From NCBI GenBank assembly GCA_035578905.1, contig JAQJVL010000158.1:171001-235000 (forward strand): 64,000 nt of DNA. Direction: 5' to 3'. Below the pieces are notes generated by a model, which worked only from the letters and a program-made list of their open reading frames with translations, was not told the origin of the DNA and did not search any database. Origin of the DNA: Stictocephala bisonia (taxonomy: Eukaryota; Arthropoda; Insecta; Hemiptera; Membracidae). The position numbers and the translations under genes are program-made. This document shows, in pieces, positions 10,515-23,886 of this stretch (positions are counted from its first letter, which is position 1; the number at the start of each line of letters is the position of its first letter).

Positions 10515-11740
10515 AGCCAGATGCCGTTGCCGGTCCACCGGTCACACGACGAGACCCGCCCGATGCTCACCTCCGTATGATACATTCTGTAGGGAATAGT
10601 AGTAGTTGGTAATCAATACGTCGTTGCCGGTCCACCGGTCACACGACGAAACCCACCCGATGCTCACCTCCGTATGATACATTCTGAAGGGAATAGTAGT
10701 GGTTGGTAAACTATACGTCGTTGCCGGTCCACTAATCATACGATACTTCCCTCTGTAGGGACCGGTAGTGGGTGATAAACTAGACGGCGTTGCTGGTCCA
10801 CCGGTCAACCCACCCAATGCCCACCTCCGTATGATATATTATGTAGGGAATAGTAGTGATTGGTAAGCTAGACGCCGTTGCCGGTCCACTAATCATACGA
10901 TACTTAACTCTGTAGGGACCGGTAGTGGGTGATGACGCCGTTGCCGGTCCACGGTCAACCCGCCCAATGCCAACCTCCATATGATACATTCTGTAGGGAA
11001 TAGTAGTGGTTATCTATACGCCGTTGCCGGTCCACTAATCATACGATACTTACCTCTGTAGGACCGGTAGTGGGTGATAAACTAGACGTCGTTGCCGGTC
11101 CACGGTCAACCCGCCCAATGCTCACCTCCATATGATACATTCTGTAGGGAATAGTAGTGGTTGGTAATCTATACGCCGTTGCCGGTCCACTAATCATACG
11201 ATACTTCCCTCTGTAGGGTGATAAACTAGACGCCGTTGCCGGTCCACCGGTCAACCCACCCAATGCCCACCTCCGTATGATACATTCTGAAGGGAATAGT
11301 AGTGGTTGGTAAACTCTACGTCGTTGCCGGTCCACTAATCATACGATACTTACCTCTGTAGGGACCGGTAGTGGGTGATAAACTAGACGCCGTTGCCGGT
11401 CCACGGTCAACCCGCCCAATGCCCACCTCCGTATGATAATTCTGTAGGGAATAGTAGTGTTTGGTAATCTATACGCCGTTGCCGGTCCACTAATCATACG
11501 ATACTTACCTCTGTAGGACCGGTAGTGGGTGATAAACTAGACGTCGTTGCCGGTCCACCGGTCAACCCGCCCAATGCCCACCTCCGTATGATACATTATG
11601 TAGGGAATAGTAGTGATTGGTAAGCCAGACGCCGTTGCCGGTCCACTAATCATACGATACTTACCTCTGTAGGGACCGGTAGTGGGTGATAAACTAGACG
11701 CCGTTGCCGGTCCACCGGTCACACGAGACCCGCCCGGCGC
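10515..11740. repeat. Dimeric tandem array, ~155 bp higher-order unit
   Basis: About eight repeats each contain two related halves that share GCCGTTGCCGGTCCAC. One half continues CGGTCAACCCGCCCAATGC and the other TAATCATACGATACTTACC. The half-units differ enough to be separate monomer types, so the repeating unit is the dimer. Short minus-strand frames through it have no coding character. The GC content is higher than the flanks. Confidence 0.9.
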
Positions 11741-11760
11741 ACAACTCCGTTGTGACAAAC

Positions 11761-12539
11761 ATTTCTGCGCACTGACAACTGGTATGGAACGTTCACTGAC
11801 TTTGTTATATTTGTGTTTTTTTACAACACGGTAATGTAAAGACTCGAATGAGGGTTGCTATGTTATCCGGACACCACAATAATCTCAACAGTAGACGTCT
11901 AGCAGCCATGGCCCTCTAAATTTTGTATCTACGTGATGCTCACTATTGAGCGGACCTCAACATCAAGTGATGGTTATCTAGAGTGTTGTGGGAAGGCATG
12001 CATTCACATCGTGTTTACTCTTAATCAAAGTTAATGCAATTTTCTTTACAGCATACAAATTGTATATTTAAATAAAGTAATTGTTAAGTTTAATTTATGA
12101 GTCTTTTGCGCTAACAGTAATTCTTTTGTAAAAGTCCGATTTTTTGTGTACTAGCCATGTTGAAATAAAGCAGCTTCTAAATTAAGCCTTTTGATGTTTT
12201 GAAAGTGAGAGTAGAGTGGGGAAGGGGTCTTTAGTGTAAGTTGGTTATAAAGGAAAGGGGAGAAGTTGTGTGAGGCTTCTTACGGTATTTGCTTAGCGAG
12301 TTCTATAGGGTTAGGCTTAAAGCTCCTTATGAGAAAACCTTCAAACTTCTTTAGTAGTTAGAAAAAAAAGAAAAAAAAAATAAACTCTCAAACAAAACCT
12401 GTTCCTTCAAACTTTTAAAACGAGTTATTACTACAATTTTACTCAAGGTGATTAAAACATACGAAAATTTACAAACCACACAAAGAAAGTAAAACCATTT
12501 ACGTCTTTATTTTCGTATTGAATTTATTTGACTGGATGA
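11761..12539. other. AT-rich sequence, nothing identified
   Basis: No coding, RNA or element boundary is visible. A-rich tracts occur near 12360-12390. Confidence 0.4.
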
Positions 12540-12559
12540 AATCTGTAGGAAATGGGATA

Positions 12560-12700
12560 GCATGGGCCAGCGACAGTGGAACGCCTGTCAAAAACATCAA
12601 ACTGTCAGCTAGGATATGTCACGGTCAGGACTGCGAAAGTGGAGCTCCTGACCGTGAGGCGCTCCACTGTCTTACCCTCGCGGATCCAGTGTGACAAGGG
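12560..12700. repeat. Nested inverted repeats (foldback remnant)
   Basis: CACGGTCAGGA and TCCTGACCGTG form an 11 bp stem around 15 bases (about 12620-12657). Outside it, GACAGTGGAACGC pairs with GCGCTCCACTGTC. The nesting suggests a small foldback element, but no target duplication is evident. Confidence 0.45.
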
Positions 12701-12719
12701 TTTGACAAGGCTTCAAAAA

Positions 12720-13780
12720 CTAGGGCTTCTTGATGGGAAGATGAGATAGTGTTTAACTTGAGAGTAATTTAAGTGTAGGTAATACATGTTTATTAAAATA
12801 AGCATACATATTATTTACATAAGATCCGAGTTCGATCCCGGTTTTGTTTACAAATTTTACACTTCTAATTTCTTTAAAAATAAAAAAGGCTTCTGGCAAT
12901 GAAATTTTAAATATAAGCTATATTAAAATAAGCTGTTATATAGTCCGATTCATTGACACGCTTCTAAGTCATAGAAAATGTGTATTGTATAAGACGTAAA
13001 ATCGTGGATTGGTTGGCGTTTGACGTATTCCTAAGTAACTATTTTTTCATAGTCCTTTCCAATAAATCAAGGCTAAGCAGGTTGAACGCTTGTTAAAAAC
13101 ATGTTAAAAGATGCATTTAAACTAAGTAATACATTTATAGAACATCTATTTGCGTTATATAATTTAAGTTTTGTTATAAAACGAAATAATACCTTTAACA
13201 TATTCTTATACAATTAATTTAAATAGTATTCAGTCATCACTGAGACACATCCAATACATTATTATCATACCAACCAACAAGTAGATGACAACCAAATATT
13301 TCAAATCTTTGAAGTATTTGGTTAGCGTAAATCATCAAAAGGCGTTTGTATTAAGTGTTAAAATATTAAGTGAAATAGCATGTCTCGTTTGAATTTCCGT
13401 ATTTTGTTTGTTTTAGAATATTGTAGCCTACAGATTGAGTGTAAATATTATTTTTTGTTTGAGTTTAAGTATTTTTTTACATTTTAGATTGTTGTAAATA
13501 TTAAGTAAGTAAAATAACATGTTTAGTTTGAATTTCCATGTTTTGTTTGTTTTAGAATATTGTATAGTATTAATATTATTATTGTATAGTATTAATTCAG
13601 CTTGTTTTAAAGTATAATCCAAGTTGGCTTCTACGAATTTGCATAAACTATGGTTAATATTTCATAATTAATACTCATGGGTTAAAGGGCCAAGTCATAG
13701 GCAAAGGAAGAGTATCTACGTGTTCCTTTTACCTAAAACTAAATAGTATCAAGTTTATAATTTTTCGAAAAGATGACTAC
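12720..13780. other. AT-rich sequence with an isolated B-box-like motif
   Basis: GAGTTCGATCCCGG at 12828-12841 resembles a polymerase III B box, but no A box precedes it at tRNA spacing, so it may be a SINE scrap. The rest contains locally duplicated T-rich words such as 'TTTTGTTTGTTTTAGAATATTGTA' fragments at about 13400 and 13540. No gene is seen. Confidence 0.3.
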
Positions 13781-13787
13781 AAATACA

Positions 13788-13895
13788 TCATTATCTTAGT
13801 CTTCGGGAGTTGTTATGGTAAACGTGACGCGACCCACATCCGAAGACCAAGATAGTTAGAGTGAATAAACAAGCGTGGATGTATTTTATCTGAAG
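13788..13895. repeat. Small imperfect inverted repeat
   Basis: TATCTTAGTCTTCGG and CCGAAGACCAAGATA pair with one mismatch, with outer AAATACATC and GATGTATTT also complementary. This fits a short foldback (MITE-like) remnant. Confidence 0.4.
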
Positions 13896-14165
13896 GACAT
13901 AGTTTGACCACTAATTAATTCAAATAAAATGAAACATGATAAAGAATGATTAAGAAAACATGATTAATAGTTTTAATTTTTCTTTTAGGATAACCCCTTT
14001 CTAGAACATATGAAATACAGAATCAATGTTACACATACTCCTACAAAATATGCAGAGCACTTAAAACAAAGTCAGTATGATAGTAGCCGTTGTGATATTT
14101 GATTAATAGATATTTAGGAGGCCCCACGAGCTGAGCTCGATAGCACGTAGGAAGCAGGTAGAGTG

Positions 14166-14223
14166 CCGAGGACAGGTAGTTTTAGGTGCGACAGAGGAGC
14201 GCCTCCGGACTACCTATCCTCGG
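14166..14223. repeat. Inverted repeat, 14 of 15 bp
   Basis: CCGAGGACAGGTAGT (14166-14180) pairs with ACTACCTATCCTCGG (14209-14223). It lies in a GC-rich island just before the 77 bp array and may belong to a small foldback element. Confidence 0.6.
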
Positions 14224-14260
14224 AAAGGGGCGAAGAGACGCTCCTATAACGCGGATTCCT

Positions 14261-16112
14261 AAACAACTAATATTGTAAACGACCTGCTCCTCATTTATGA
14301 CATCGTAACACAGGAGATGAACATTTACTAGTAGTCTAAACAACTAATATTGTAAACGATCTACTTCTCATTTATGACATCGTAACACAGGAGATGAACA
14401 TTTACTAGTAGTCTAAACAACTAATATTGTAAACGATCGACTTCTCATTTATGACATCGTAACACAGGAGATGAACATTTACTAGTAGTCTAAACAACTA
14501 ATATTGTAAACGATCTGCTTCTCATTTATGACATCGTAACACAGGAGATGAACATTTACTAGTAGTCTAAACAACTAATATTGTAAACGATCGACTTCTC
14601 ATTTATGACATCGTAACACAGGAGATGAACATTTACTAGTAGTCTAAACAACTAATATTGTAAACGATCTGCTTCTCATTTATGACATCGTAACACAGGA
14701 GATGAACATTTACTAGTAGTCTAAACAACTAATATTGTAAACGATCTGCTTCTCATTTATGACATCGTAACACAGGAGATGAACATTTACTAGTAGTCTA
14801 AACAACTAATATTGTAAACGATCGACTTCTCATTTATGACATCGTAACACAGGAGATGAACATTTACTAGTAGTCTAAACAACTAATATTGTAAACGATC
14901 GACTTCTCATTTATGACATCGTAAAACAGGAGATGAACATTTACTAGTAGTCTAAACAACTAATATTGTAAACGATCTACTTCTCATTTATGACATCGTA
15001 ACACAGGAGATGAACATTTACTAGTAGTCTAAACAACTAATATTGTAAACGATCTGCTTCTCATTTGTGACATCGTAACACAGGAGGTGAACATTTACTA
15101 GTAGTCTAAACAACTAATATTGTAAACGATCGACTTCTCATTTATGACATCGTAACACAGGAGATGAACATTTACTAGTAGTCTAAACAACTAATATTGT
15201 AAACGATCGACTTCTCATTTATAACATCGTAACACAGGAGATGAACATTTACTAGTAGTCTAAACAACTAATATTGTAAACGATCGACTTCTCATTTATG
15301 ACATCGTAACACAGGAGATGAACATTTACTAGTAGTCTAAACAACTAATATTGTAAACGATCTGCTTCTCATTTATGACATCGTAACACAGGAGATGAAC
15401 ATTTACTAGTAGTCTAAACAACTAATATTGTAAACGATCTGCTTCTCATTTATGACATCGTAACACAGGAGATGAACATTTACTAGTAGTCTAAACAACT
15501 AATATTGTAAACGATCGACTTCTCATTTATGACATCGTAACACAGGAGATGAACATTTACTAGTAGTCTAAACAACTAATATTGTAAACGATCGACTTCT
15601 CATTTATGACATCGTAACACAGGAGATGAACATTTACTAGTAGTCTAAACAACTAATATTGTAAACGATCTGCTTCTCATTTATGACATCGTAACACAGG
15701 AGATGAACATTTACTAGTAGTCTAAACAACTAATATTGTAAACGATCTGCTTCTCATTTATGACATCGTAACACAGGAGATGAACATTTACTAGTAGTCT
15801 AAACAACTAATATTGTAAACGAACGACTTCTCATTTATGACATCGTAACACAGGAGATGAACATTTACTAGTAGTCTAAACAACTAATATTGTAAACGAT
15901 CTGCTTCTCATTTATGACATCGTAACACAGGAGATGAACATTTACTAGTAATCTAAACAACTAATATTGTAAACGATCTGCTTCTCATTTATGACATCGT
16001 AACAAAAGGAGATGAACATTTACTAGTAGTCTAAACAACTAATATTGTAAACGATCTGCTTCTCATTTGTGACATCGTAACACAGGAGATGAACATTTAC
16101 TAGTAATCTAAA
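14261..16112. repeat. Tandem array of 24 x 77 bp
   Basis: The spacing between successive AAACAACTAATATTGTAAAC words is 77 bp throughout; one unit has a 1 bp insertion. Units are almost identical and differ mainly at one site (CTGCTTC, CGACTTC or CTACTTC). The first unit and the last few carry the most private changes, as expected at array edges. No reading frame is open. After 16113 degenerate relatives of the unit continue to about 16250. Confidence 0.95.
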
Positions 16113-16233
16113 CAATTGTGACGCAATGACACAGGAGAAAAGCCCTTGATTTGATGGAAAAAAAACGGTTGACGTCATTTGTCTAAATTGTGATACTACG
16201 ACACAGAAGATAAAACCCTGATCTGATAAAACA

Positions 16234-16270
16234 ATATTGTAAACTTATTCGTTGAATAAGTTTACAATAT
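16234..16270. repeat. Perfect 17 bp hairpin at the array edge
   Basis: ATATTGTAAACTTATTC (16234-16250) and its exact complement (16254-16270) flank the loop GTT. The left arm begins with the ATATTGTAAAC word of the 77 bp unit, so the hairpin seems derived from an inverted end of the array. Confidence 0.8.
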
Positions 16271-16689
16271 AGATAATTTGTGAAAAGAGATAAGCCTATG
16301 GTCTAATTTTAATTAGTTAAATTTGTTGATATTTGTTGTGTAGTGTCGACAACGAACCACGGGGATAAGTCTGAACATACAGTACTATGGATATTACCAG
16401 TCCATTTTTCTTTATTATTTTCATTTTATATTACACATAACAATTCAATCATAATCGGATATTTTGGAAGTGACGTGAATTGAAAAAGTTATTTGCATGC
16501 ACAACTGTTGGGCAGCGAGTGATATGTCACCGTTCAAAGGGTGGCCACGTCAAATATGATATCAATATCAGGTGTCACTGACAGGGCTTGTCAAGACGTG
16601 ACAGCGCCTGTATATCACCTGGCTTCATTCACCTGGTGTGTTTGTACGTTCGTATTATATGGATATGGTTACCAATTTTACCAACATTT

Positions 16690-17150
16690 TTTGACAAGTT
16701 GGTCTAAAAATCCATTTTGGGGCCCCTGAACCAAGTGTTTTTTTTCGAAAAAAATTTTGTGTGTGTCCATATGTATATCTGTCTATCTGTATGTGCAGTT
16801 CGCTGGAAACCAAACGGAAGGATCAATTTTTATGAAATTTGGTGTGTATATGTATTTAACCAATATCTCCAGACCTATTTTAAATTTTAGTTTTTTATGG
16901 GCAAAAGCATACAAAAATGGAATTTTTTCAAAAACTGCTCTAACGATTTAAATTTTCTGGAAAGATGTGCATTACAATTTAAAATATTTGAGTAAAAACC
17001 ACAAGTCTCTAACTTGACTAGTTTTTTTAGTTATGACAAAAAACATATTTGGGAATCAAAGTGGTAATTTTCAGTTTTGGTTTTTTTTTAGTGTTTAATA
17101 TGGGGAAAAGTGTGTGCAAATTCTTTGGAACCATTTATTTGATTGATTAA
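16690..17150 (+). repeat. Dispersed AT-rich repeat 'ACAAGTTGGTCTAAAAAT', copy 1
   Basis: This shares its start (ACAAGTTGGTCTAAAAAT), 'CGAAAAAA', a T/G-rich stretch, 'TTTTTATGAAATTTGGT' and 'TTTAGTGTTTAATATGGGG' with 39243-39701 and the reverse complement of 22535-23115. No coding potential is visible. It behaves as a non-autonomous dispersed element. Confidence 0.7.
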
Positions 17151-18340
17151 GATATTTATTGAATAGGTCAGTACTTTTCAGGAAAGACCCAACTAACACA
17201 ATCAATGCAACCATATGAAATTAAATGAATTCATGAAATGGGTTATAAGTAATACAAAAGAGTTAAAAGCAAAATTAATTAAATACATTTTATGAGAATT
17301 GACTAGCATTATTACGAGAGTTTCAATAGCATTTTATCAGCTGATAGTGTTTTTGTTCACGTGACTCAGCGTGCACGTTTTCTTTTTACAGTTAATATTG
17401 AATTAGCAATTCTGTTTACGTTAACTCACGAGGCCGAGACAGATACATCTGTCCATACTAATGTCAAATCCTAAGCATGACAAATGCATCCCTCGGAGAA
17501 CAAAAAGAGACATATAGAGGCTTTCAAACCTATTCTTACTGTGACAGAGAAAAGGGAGCACAATCAACATTTCCTATGTGCTCGGAATCCCGGCACTGTC
17601 ACACTGTTAAAGGAACATTTTTTTATAGTACAACGAATGTTTAAACGAATTTTACAGTTGATATATTGTTGTCTATGAGACAACAGTAATTTCAACAATT
17701 GTTTGTTACAATTTCACAAGGTATTAAAGTATTGGTTCAATTCGCTAGGAAAATAAATGATTTTAGGTTCAGAATTGCAAAAATGTAACATCCTTAAATA
17801 AAATATGTGAAGCAGTTTTTCGCTAACGCAAGTCCTCCCTTATGTATCAACGTTTGAGTTGTCAAAATATTTACTCTAATCGTAGTTGTGCAAAACGGCT
17901 TTTATTGCTCAATAATTTTACTTTAAGGGCACGGAAAGCCTCAAAGTACGTTTTTGGCCATAAGAATAACACGAAGAGAGATTTAAATTTATGGAAAAAT
18001 TACAGCTGTTCAAATGTAAACAATGGTGTATGTAATATTGAAGAGGATAGATGCCTTCATAATGTTAAACCAGGGAAGGTTGTAAGCACGGTTTTGTAGG
18101 GGTGAACCTTAAGGCTTTTAGAGTTTCAATGATAATCCAATGAAGTTAGTTTATGTAATTATTTACCAGCTGTTATACAAAATCAACGAAGTGAAGACCT
18201 TTTAAATATGCTAAATAGTAACATTGGGTGTTTTAATTAATAAATAAATAGCAATGCAAGTGCACTTGTAAATGAAATCATATTTTATGAATTAACTTAA
18301 TACAGTTTAACCACTAATATTTGTAGTCAAAAGTCACTTG
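17151..18340. other. AT-rich sequence, no convincing gene
   Basis: Short plus-strand frames occur (for example 17842-18099, 85 codons, basic), but they lack recognisable domains, and I see no splice or homology support. Confidence 0.4.
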
Positions 18341-19221
18341 CCGAGGCCAAAGACAGAGTTGTCGCGAACGCAACGAGTTACGAAGTTGGCACGCGAAGCG
18401 TGCAGGAGTCTCCTCTAATTTTAAATGAATTCATGCGCACGATTTAAATAAAATTGCACAAAAAAAAGAAAATAAATATGATATCAACAAAACAGATTCT
18501 ATATACATAAATTTGACGGTTTAAGGATTTTGAAATACCAGTGCTTTTAAATGTAAGTACAGTATTTAAAAGTGCAACCTTTGACTGAAGGTAACTGACT
18601 ACTATTTTTATTTTATTTTTACTAGTCAATAATTGACAACGTCATCTACACGAGGACAGCTTCCACCTCGTAATAAGTATGGATTTCATCACCAAATATA
18701 TACGAGTAGGAGTAGCCGTAGCCAGACAACATATGACTCGGTTAATTATCACGTGAATGAAATTCGCGAGGCCAATCCTTTTATTTGAGCACAAGCGAAA
18801 CAACCGTGAACAACTCATTAGCTAGAAACAGCCCAGTTCCACATCGTATCCATAATGTAGCGTGAGCCAGGTGATACCAGTGTTGTGTCAGTGCGCAGCT
18901 GTCACGGACCACTACGCACGCGCATGGGCTGCACCCTCCATGCGCATTTGTTACTCTGGCATTCTTTGTACATGTAGACAGGAGGGAGTCTATAATGTGC
19001 AGTTTCGGATAAAATATAATCAATTATGGCTCGAAGATCAATTATGGATCTGAAAATCTCTTGCTCTTGTTAGTGGGTTTCATTATGCGCAAAAGACGCA
19101 ATCTGTAAGCTGTGACACAACGAAAATCCACCCTCGAAATGTGCGGCTTAACGAAACCAGACAACACCCAGCATCCTCCTTGACTGGATAACCTCACTGA
19201 AGATTACGTACATGTTATTGA

Positions 19222-19512
19222 TCCACCCACACACCCATACACGTAAAATGATATTGACCCACCCACACACCCATACACGTACAATGATATTGACCCACCC
19301 GCCCACCCATACACGTACAAATGTATTGACCCACCCGCCCACCCATACACGTACAAAGGTATTGAACCCATACACGTAGAGTAGTAGTATTAATCCACCC
19401 GCCCTCCCATACACGTGCGGTGGTATTGAAATTACACGTACAGTAGTATTAACCCACCCGCCCTTCCATACATGTACGGTGGTATTGGCCCACCCACCCT
19501 TCCATACACATG
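19222..19512. repeat. Minisatellite array 2 (C-rich on plus strand)
   Basis: Units read CACCCATACACGTACAA.GG.TATTGACC with a ~36 bp period. It is the same family as the array at 7177-8205 but in the opposite orientation. Confidence 0.85.
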
Positions 19513-19739
19513 CAATAGTAGATTACGGCTTTTTGTAAAGTTCCACAGATTGTTACACTCGTTAAATTTATATCTAAACCTAACACTGCATCCCCACACT
19601 CTGAAATGTAGAAGCGTCACGAATGGTCCCTTCACTCGTTATCATGCGTTTTATTTCGAAAAATGTCTCCCTGCGGTAATCTAAATCTGACATTGGGATG
19701 ACAATATCTGACTGCAGAGCTTTGGGTAACAAAAAACAC

Positions 19740-19895
19740 CAAAAAACAGACCTCTTTGTGGAACTCGGCCTACGACCTAGCGGGGGAAAGTTCGGCCTGC
19801 GTCCTCACCAAGGCACTCTGCTACAGTCACATTTGTGGATCTCGGCTTGTCTCTTCGTGAAGAAGATCGGCCTACGTCCTCGCTATGACTCTTAG
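19740..19895. repeat. Short imperfect repeats around 'TCGGCCTACGTCCTC'
   Basis: TCGGCCTACGACCT, TCGGCCTGCGTCCTC and TCGGCCTACGTCCTCGC recur between two minisatellite arrays. The segment is GC-richer than its flanks and looks like a repeat fragment. No family could be named. Confidence 0.4.
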
Positions 19896-19961
19896 CAGTA
19901 TGATCATGAATTTTGATTTTTGGGGCAGTGGAGTGACCATATACATAGTCTTTTATAAAAT

Positions 19962-20133
19962 CCAACCCACCCACCCATACACGTACTGTGGTATTGACCC
20001 ACCCGTCCACCCCTATACGTGCTGTGGTATTGACTCACCCGCTCACCCGTACACGTGCAATGGTACTGACCCACCCACCCACGTCTACATGTGCAGTGGT
20101 ACTGAGGTGGGACTGTACGTGTGTGGGTGGGCG
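19962..20133. repeat. Minisatellite array 3 (C-rich on plus strand)
   Basis: Four to five ~36 bp units with CACCCATACACGTACTGTGG and decayed variants. Same orientation as array 2. Confidence 0.8.
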
Positions 20134-20336
20134 AGTGGGTTAGACAGTATATATATAAATACTTGAGGTATACAGTATAGATTTAAAACGTTACATTTCA
20201 ATATAAATTCACACCAATTTGATATCCTAAATTTTGAGTACGCTAAAGTTTAACACTGACAATAATTGATAAGAATCTTTAAAATGTTATCCAAGACATA
20301 CATTCATTCTATCCAACGATCAAATTTACGAATCAA

Positions 20337-21058
20337 TACCACTGTTCGTGTATGGGCGGGTGGGTGGGTTAATACCACTGTACCTGTATGGGCGGGCGGA
20401 TGGGTTAATACCACTATACTTATATGGGCGTGCGGGTGGGACAATACGACTCTACGTGTATGGGTGGGCGGTTGGTTCAATACCACTGTACGTATATGGG
20501 CGGGCGGGTGGGCCAATAACACTGTACTAGTATGGGCGGGCGGGTGGGTCAATACTACTGTACGTGTATGGGTAGGCGGTTGGGTCAATAACACTGTACT
20601 TGTATGGGTGGGCGGGTGGGTCAATACTACTGTACGTGTATGGGCGGGCGGGTGGGCCAATAACACTGTACTAGTATGGGTGGGCGGGTGGGTCAATACT
20701 ACTGTACGTGTATGGGCGGGCGGGTGGGCCAATAACACTGTACTAGTATGGGCGGGCGGGTGGGTCAATACTACTGTACGTGTATGGGTAGGCGGTTGGG
20801 TCAATAACACTGTACTTGTATGGGTGGGCGGGTGGGTCAATACTACTGTACGTGTATGGGCGGGCGGGTGGGCCAATAACACTGTACTAGTATGGGTGGG
20901 CGGGTGGGTCAATACTACTGTACGTGTATGGGTAGGCGGTTGGGTCAATAATACTGTACTTGTATGGTTGGGTCAATAACACTGTACTTGTATGGGTAGG
21001 TGGGTGGATCAATACCAGTGTACGTGTATGGGTGTATGGGCGGGTGGGTCATTACCAG
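20337..21058. repeat. Minisatellite array 4 (G-rich on plus strand, 36 bp units)
   Basis: About 20 units of ACTGTACGTGTATGGGCGGG plus GGGTGGGTCAATA. Two unit types alternate (TACGTGTATGGGCGGG and TACTAGTATGGGTGGG). All frames stay open on both strands because 36 is divisible by three, giving VRVWAGGWANNTVLVWVGGW-like repeats. I regard that as periodicity, not a protein. Orientation is inverted relative to arrays 2 and 3. Confidence 0.9.
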
Positions 21059-22470
21059 ATGACCCAACCCCATAGTGCATTTAATAAAATAAGGAGCCAA
21101 ATTCTTTAATATCAAACTAGTTAAAAGAGCTCTCAACTTCTTTAAGAATACGAAAATTACGTTTTATTATAAGAGCATATAGACAGGAATTAAGCAACGA
21201 CCATGTCCTTGTCAAACTGTACACATAAATATTTAACTCCTAATGACATCTTTGTTTAGAATTCACAAATCACGCATGGCCGTTGATACTCAAATAACGT
21301 TGCAGAGCATTAATAATTATACACATAAAAATGAGCATGACCTTCAGATTGTAACTGTTAGTATACAATAAAAACAGTGACATATGAGGAAGGAAATAAT
21401 GATACAAATATGATTTCTTAGAATCGTCCTCTGCCGTACTGCTGAGATGGGCAGATACGGCAATGATATTGAAAAAAAGATACAAAAATGGACGAAGAAG
21501 GAATTATGTTTCTTCATAAGATGCAGATGGTCTTTGAGGCAAGGGAGGGAAATCTACTACGTATATGTAGCGTAAAAGAGGTTGACAGTCACTTCAGAGG
21601 GTCGACTTGCAAGGGTGTCTTTTGATATCAGAAATCTGGAATGGAGGTTCGCTTGCTGGGTGGAATATTGGCATTGTCCAGTGTGATATTGCATTATTTA
21701 AACAATTCAGAATTACAAAGAATATTTAAGATGAGCATTTTCCCTAAGATGTTAAAATGTTATTCATGTATAAATATTTCCTTCCCAGATGCTCATTTAA
21801 GTCCAAAAACTTTATGTTGGAATTTCCATTATAGGCTTTAATCTTATTTTAAAACTGATTTAGGGAAGAAATAGTTTATCATTTAATTTGAGTTGGTCAT
21901 AGCGATAGGGTGTGCCAGCTATAATAACATCAGTTTTAGCATTCCAGGCAAGACTAGGTTTACAAGACCCCCAGTTGTTGTTAACAACACAATAGCAATG
22001 AATAATTAATACAAATCTCTATTAGAAGTGCAGACCCCATGTTAAAAATTCAGCCTGGTGCAGAGCTCGACGATAAGTGCCCGATAGATCGGTGCGGAGT
22101 GTCTATCCCAAATCAGTGTGTGTGAGAGAGAGCGCATCGACTATAACTACTAAAAAAAAAAAAGTAGTTTTGTCACACCTCTGCTGACTATCTATTTATT
22201 TGAACTAGATACAGTATAAGTTTGACGACTAGTTATTTACCAATCGCCACTGTAACACCCGCAACTCATGTCGCACATACCGTGGGGAGAGCAGAGCGCG
22301 GCCTTCGTCCACGCGAGACCGCCCACAGTCGTGGCCAACAGATTGGATACGGTCATCTTATTGGTTGCGATTAATTATAGTCATTTCTTAATCGTAGATA
22401 ACTTCCTACATAAGCTGAGGCAAAAACCCCCATTGTCATGACCAGCTGAAAAATTAATTTCACTTATATA
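21059..22470. other. Mixed sequence, nothing identified
   Basis: A small GC-rich, CpG-rich patch occurs at about 22255-22340, but there is no supported exon. Other frames are short and featureless. Confidence 0.35.
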
Positions 22471-22534
22471 CGGAGTGTCACAAAAAAGGCGTGCTGATTG
22501 TTAAATTTCGAATTCTACACAAAATTTAGAGAAA

Positions 22535-23115
<581 letters not shown>

Positions 23116-23186
23116 TTTTTTTGGACGATCACAATACTACTTTCTCTATGCTAACGCATATGGGAGAAAGTAATATAGGACATTTT

Positions 23187-23550
23187 TTCGAATTCCACTC
23201 CGTTTAGTGTCTTTCTTTTTGTGTATTTAACATAAAAATTAAAAACTCAAGAACGGTTTGACCGACTTTCTTGAAACTTTTAACACTTCTTTACATTATG
23301 TTATTATCTTTAGAAATTTCGAAATAATGGCTGTTTAACATTTTTAACTCCAAACACCTTGTAAACTAAAAATCATTTAAACATTTAAAATTACCACCAC
23401 TTTGAAATAGATATACATAACTCAATGAATATTTTCGTTTAAAGAAGCGTGAACACTTTTACGAAAGGCAATCAAACCGTATTTGATTTATTAATTTTAT
23501 ATTAAAATATACAAAAAGACAGATAGACACTAAATGGAGTGGAATTGGCA
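23187..23550. mobile_element. Inner inverted-repeat element (MITE-like)
   Basis: The left end GAATTCCACTCCGTTTAGTG plus TCTTTCTTTTTGTGTAT is complementary to the right end ATACAAAAAGACAGATAGAC plus ACTAAATGGAGTGGAATT. The interior has no coding frame. It appears nested in the larger element 22470-23630. Confidence 0.55.
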
Positions 23551-23886
23551 AAAAAACTCCTTTGTTTGCTCTAAATTAAGTGTGGAATGCGAAAGTTAAC
23601 AACCAGGACACTTTTTTTGTGACACCCCGTAAAACTAAATTTACTTATTATATTTCGTACAGTAAAAATTAAAAAATAATACTAAATGAATGTTTTAGTT
23701 AAGTTCGGACCTATTTCGGTGAAGGTGAAATTTCTCTTTATTTCGGGTAAGCTGAGCTTGTTTCATCTTTTTTTATTTTGGTTGGTAACGACGTATAATT
23801 TTAAAGATGTGATCCTTATAGTATGAAATGCGTCAGCCAAATAGATTTATCACGCGTATTGAAAGTGTCATCTTTCGAGTGTTTGG

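Noticed and set aside
14261..16112. CRISPR-like array
   Set aside because: Units are contiguous 77 bp repeats with no unique spacers, and the context is eukaryotic.
20266..20979. Long open frames on both strands (up to 237 codons) with VRVWVGGWVN / HPPTHTRTVVLT repeats
   Set aside because: They come from a 36 bp minisatellite whose period is a multiple of three. The 28 bp version of the same family at 57282-58905 has no long frame.
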